From NCBI RefSeq assembly GCF_019160155.1, contig NZ_JAFNIH010000061.1:62001-126000 (forward strand): a DNA stretch of 64,000 nt, given 5' to 3'. The translations under genes were made by a program, and so were the position numbers. This document shows positions 61,421-64,000 of this stretch, one piece after another. Numbering within the stretch: the first letter of the stretch is position 1; each line of letters begins with the position of its first letter. The stretch comes from Pinisolibacter aquiterrae. GTDB lineage: Bacteria; Pseudomonadota; Alphaproteobacteria; Rhizobiales; Ancalomicrobiaceae. Below the pieces are notes generated by a model. The model saw nothing but the letters and a program-made list of their open reading frames with translations, searched no databases and had not been told where the DNA came from.

Positions 61421-63735
61421 GAACGCCCTCCGCTCGCGGGGTGTCTCATGGCGCGGGCGGCGACGACGATCGCTTCCGGCGTCGCCGGCAGGTCGAGCGG
61501 CGGCACCCGCCCCGGCGCCAGCGAGGCGAGCGCCCTCAGGATCGCCGAATGGACCGAGACCGCCAGCATCAGGGGCGGCTCGCCGACCGCCTTGGAGCGA
61601 TGGACCGTGTCGACGGCCGATTCGCCCTCCCAGAGACGAACCCGGAAATCGGCGGGGACGTCGAAGGCGGTCGGGATCTTGTAGGTCGAGGGCGCGTGGG
61701 TGCGCAGGCGCCCCTTGTCGTCGAACACCAGCTCCTCGGTGGTGAGCCAGCCCATGCCCTGGACGAAGGCGCCTTCGATCTGACCGAGATCGAGCGCCGG
61801 ATTGAGCGACCGGCCGACGTCGTGCAGCACGTCGACCCGGGTCACCCGCATCTCGCCGGTGAGCGTGTCGACGACCACCTCGGCGCAGGCCGCGCCTTGC
61901 GCGAAGTAGAAGAACGGCCTGCCGTGGCCGTTCTCGCGATCCCAGACGAGATCGGGCGTGGCGTAGAAGCCGGTCGACGACAGCGACAGCCGGCCGAGGT
62001 GGGCCTGACGGGCGACGTCGGCGAAGGAGTGGCTGCGGTCGGGACCGTGGACGCGGCCGCCCTCGAAACGCACCGCCTCGACCGGACAGCCGAGCAGGTC
62101 CGCCGCCTTCACCGCCAGACGATCGCGGATGATCATGGCGGCGCGCAGCGCCGCCATGCCGTTGAGATCGGAGCCGGAGGAGGCCGCCGTCGGCGCGGTG
62201 TTGGGCACCTTGGCGGTCGAGGTGGCGGCGATGCGGACCCGCGCCAGCGGCAGGCCGAAGACGTCGGCGACGATCTGCAGGATCTTGGTGTGGAGCCCCT
62301 GCCCCATCTCGGTGCCGCCGTGGTTCACCGCGACCGAGCCGTCGGCATAGACGTGGACCAGGGCGCCGGCCTGATTGAGATGGGTCAGCGTGAAAGAGAT
62401 GCCGAACTTGACCGGGGTCAGCGCGATGCCGCGCCGCAGGAACGGGCTCGCGCCGTTGAAGGCCTCGATCTCGGCGACGCGGGCGCGATAGTCCGAGGTG
62501 CGTTCGAGTTCGCCGATCAGCGCCTGGAGAATGCCGCCGTCGACCACCTGCCCATAGGGGGTGACGCCGTGATGGGGCGAGCGCGCGTCCGGATAGAGAT
62601 TGGCGAGGCGGACGTCGAGCGGATCGCGGCCGAGGCGGATGGCGACCGCGTCCATCATCCGCTCGGCGAAGGCGACGCCCTGGGGGCCGCCGAAGCCGCG
62701 GAAGGCGGTGTTGGAGACGGTGTCGGTCAGGAGCCGGCGCGAGCGGATGGTCGCGGCCGGGTAGTCGTAGGCGTTGTCGGCGTGGAACAGGGTGCGATCG
62801 ACGACGCCCTGCGACAGGTCGGCGGAATGGCCGCAGCGCGCCAGGAACGTCACGTCGACCGCGCGGATCCGCCCGGCGTCATCGAAACCGGCGTGCCAAT
62901 CGACGCGCATGTCGTGGCGCTTGCCGGTCATGATCATGTCGTCGTCGCGGTCGAGCCGGATCTTGGCGGGACGGCCGGTCGCGCGCGCGGCGAGCGCGGC
63001 GATCACCGCCCATTGCGTCGCCTGGCTCTCCTTGCCGCCGAAGCCGCCCCCCATGCGCCGGCACTCGCAGGTGATCATCGCCTCGGGCAGGCCGAGGACG
63101 CGCGCGGCGACGTGGGAAACCTCGGTCGGATGCTGGGTCGAGGAGAGGAGGCGGATCTCGCCGCCCTCGAGCGGTTCGGCGAAGGCGACCTGGGTCTCCA
63201 GATAGAAATGTTCCTGGCCGCCGACGAAGACCGTCTCCGCCAGACGATGCGGCGCGGCGACGAGGGCCGCCTCGGCGTCGCCCTTGCGGAAGGCATAGGG
63301 CGGCAGGACGTCGCTGTCGCGATCGACGGCGTCGGCGACGGTGACGGCGGGGCGTTCGGCCTCGACCTCGAAACGGGCGAGACGGGCGGCGGCGCGGGCG
63401 CTCGCGCGGGTGGTGGCGACCACCGCGAAGACGACCTGACCATGGAAGCGGATCACGCCCTCGGCGAAGACCGGGTCGCCGCCGATCGAGGGCGAGCAGT
63501 CGTTGACCGCCGGCACGTCCTCGGCGGTCAGCACCGCGACCACGCCGGGATGGGCGCGGACGGCGTCGAGATCGACGCCGATCAGGCGGCCGCGCGCGGC
63601 GTCGCGGCACCAGCCCGGAGCGATGTGGAGGGTGCCGGCCGGCTCGGGCAGATCGTCGATGTAGGGGGCGGCGCCGGTGACGTGGCGGACCGCCGATTCG
63701 TGCGGCAGGGCGCGGCCGACGAGGGGCTCAGTCAT
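61417..63735 (-). CDS. xdhB: Xanthine dehydrogenase, molybdenum-binding subunit
   Basis: XdhB carries the Mo cofactor and hydroxylates hypoxanthine and xanthine. At 772 residues the length is usual for split bacterial enzymes. Key motifs are visible: GGGFGGKES (Gln/Gly loop by the cofactor), AFRGFGGPQG with the substrate-orienting Arg, QEHFYLETQ with the first active Glu, and VGEPPLMLA with the catalytic Glu near the C-terminus. It overlaps the xdhA 3' end by eight bases (63728-63735). Confidence 0.97.
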   Translation of the reverse strand: MTEPLVGRALPHESAVRHVTGAAPYIDDLPEPAGTLHIAPGWCRDAARGRLIGVDLDAVRAHPGVVAVLTAEDVPAVNDCSPSIGGDPVFAEGVIRFHGQVVFAVVATTRASARAAARLARFEVEAERPAVTVADAVDRDSDVLPPYAFRKGDAEAALVAAPHRLAETVFVGGQEHFYLETQVAFAEPLEGGEIRLLSSTQHPTEVSHVAARVLGLPEAMITCECRRMGGGFGGKESQATQWAVIAALAARATGRPAKIRLDRDDDMIMTGKRHDMRVDWHAGFDDAGRIRAVDVTFLARCGHSADLSQGVVDRTLFHADNAYDYPAATIRSRRLLTDTVSNTAFRGFGGPQGVAFAERMMDAVAIRLGRDPLDVRLANLYPDARSPHHGVTPYGQVVDGGILQALIGELERTSDYRARVAEIEAFNGASPFLRRGIALTPVKFGISFTLTHLNQAGALVHVYADGSVAVNHGGTEMGQGLHTKILQIVADVFGLPLARVRIAATSTAKVPNTAPTAASSGSDLNGMAALRAAMIIRDRLAVKAADLLGCPVEAVRFEGGRVHGPDRSHSFADVARQAHLGRLSLSSTGFYATPDLVWDRENGHGRPFFYFAQGAACAEVVVDTLTGEMRVTRVDVLHDVGRSLNPALDLGQIEGAFVQGMGWLTTEELVFDDKGRLRTHAPSTYKIPTAFDVPADFRVRLWEGESAVDTVHRSKAVGEPPLMLAVSVHSAILRALASLAPGRVPPLDLPATPEAIVVAARAMRHPASGGRS

Positions 63736-64000
63736 GGCCGCCTCCCTCTCTGCGGGCGAAGACGCGGGTCTTGCTCGTCGGCGTTCCCGCGATCTCGGCG
63801 AGGGCCTTGCCGAGGAGGGACACCGCCACTTCGAGACGATAGTCCGAGGTGCCGCGCAGGTCGGTGAGCGGCGTGAAGTCGAGACGCAGCGCCTCGAGCG
63901 CGGCGCGCCAGCTGGCGGCCTCGACGAGCGAGGCGCCGATCAGGGCGGCCTCGGCGCCGGAGGCCCGGCGCGGCGTGCCGGCCATGCCGCCGAAGGCGAT
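63728..64000 (-). CDS. xdhA: Xanthine dehydrogenase small subunit, C-terminal part (cut by window edge)
   Basis: Only the last 90 or so codons are inside the window; the gene continues beyond 64000. The visible text AFGGMAGTPRRA, then DFTPLTDLRGTSDYRLEVAVSLL, matches the C-terminal FAD domain of XdhA, where YGGMA...RA and SDxRxSxxYR are conserved. XdhA holds the 2Fe-2S and FAD centres that carry electrons from XdhB. It ends eight bases inside xdhB. Confidence 0.93.
   Translation of the reverse strand: MAFGGMAGTPRRASGAEAALIGASLVEAASWRAALEALRLDFTPLTDLRGTSDYRLEVAVSLLGKALAEIAGTPTSKTRVFARREGGGHD

Noticed and set aside
60611-63867. Long plus-strand frames opposite xdhC and xdhB
   Set aside because: These are GC shadows of the xdh genes, with no coherent domain or ribosome site.
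1-64000. Mobile elements, prophage, CRISPR arrays, tRNA or rRNA genes
   Set aside because: I looked for transposase or integrase motifs, direct-repeat arrays and tRNA T-loop sequences between genes and found none that held up.

Overview
The window is 64 kb of very GC-rich chromosomal DNA, densely packed with genes. Its gene content points to an alphaproteobacterium of the order Hyphomicrobiales (Rhizobiales): a plant-type glutamate-cysteine ligase, the ispH-thrB-rnhA order, long HisG together with HisZ, a DUF1127 gene divergent from a LysR gene, PuuD-type urate hydroxylase, DUF2189 and DUF3422 proteins, and FixK/FnrL-like boxes. I cannot name the genus. I see no rRNA, tRNA, CRISPR array, insertion sequence or phage gene, so this looks like core chromosome with metabolic modules.

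Layout. 0-6.5 kb: yqgE, a DsbD-like periplasmic protein with a peroxiredoxin, a translationally coupled ispH-thrB-rnhA-lipid kinase operon, and a lipoprotein. 6.6-11.7 kb: a tandem glycine riboswitch followed by gcvT, gcvH and a split P-protein (gcvPA, gcvPB), interrupted by a cruciform repeat and closed by a terminator. 11.8-13.2 kb: a hemerythrin-PAS-GGDEF diguanylate cyclase. 13.3-17.1 kb: hisS-hisZ-hisG. 17.4-20 kb: a GT2/GtrA fusion and a GT39 glycosyltransferase. 20-26.6 kb: single genes (dienelactone-hydrolase-like protein, tag, cheZ, L,D-transpeptidase, DUF2189, cytochrome c, DUF3422). 26.8-30.6 kb: a GntR/FCD regulator with lutABC for lactate oxidation. 30.7-40 kb: small membrane or low-complexity proteins, a DMT exporter, LysR and DUF1127, DUF937, gshA, rsmE, a Cys-rich secreted protein, xseA.

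40-46.4 kb holds a universal stress protein, an ADP-forming acyl-CoA ligase/GNAT fusion, an APH/P-loop kinase fusion and a small unknown protein. Two FixK/FnrL-type palindromes sit here, one upstream of the stress protein and one in the divergent promoter of the last two genes. This suggests a low-oxygen regulon island. 46.4-49.7 kb: a ThDP enzyme with an altered metal site and a DHA2-type efflux pump.

49.9-64 kb is a purine import and catabolism locus on the minus strand. xdhA (cut by the window edge), xdhB and xdhC oxidise hypoxanthine/xanthine to urate. A nucleoside-type BMP ABC transporter (ATPase, two permeases, Tat-dependent binding protein) imports the substrate. PuuD, UraD, an allantoate-amidohydrolase-like enzyme, guanine deaminase and an M20 peptidase-family enzyme handle later steps. 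Hydroxyisourate hydrolase and allantoinase are not in the window.

Most interesting for follow-up: the FixK-box island, a terminator-like hairpin in the DUF1127 leader (possible sRNA or attenuator), the ThDP enzyme with GDG changed to GAG and NN changed to DD, and the nested palindromic repeat inside the gcv operon.
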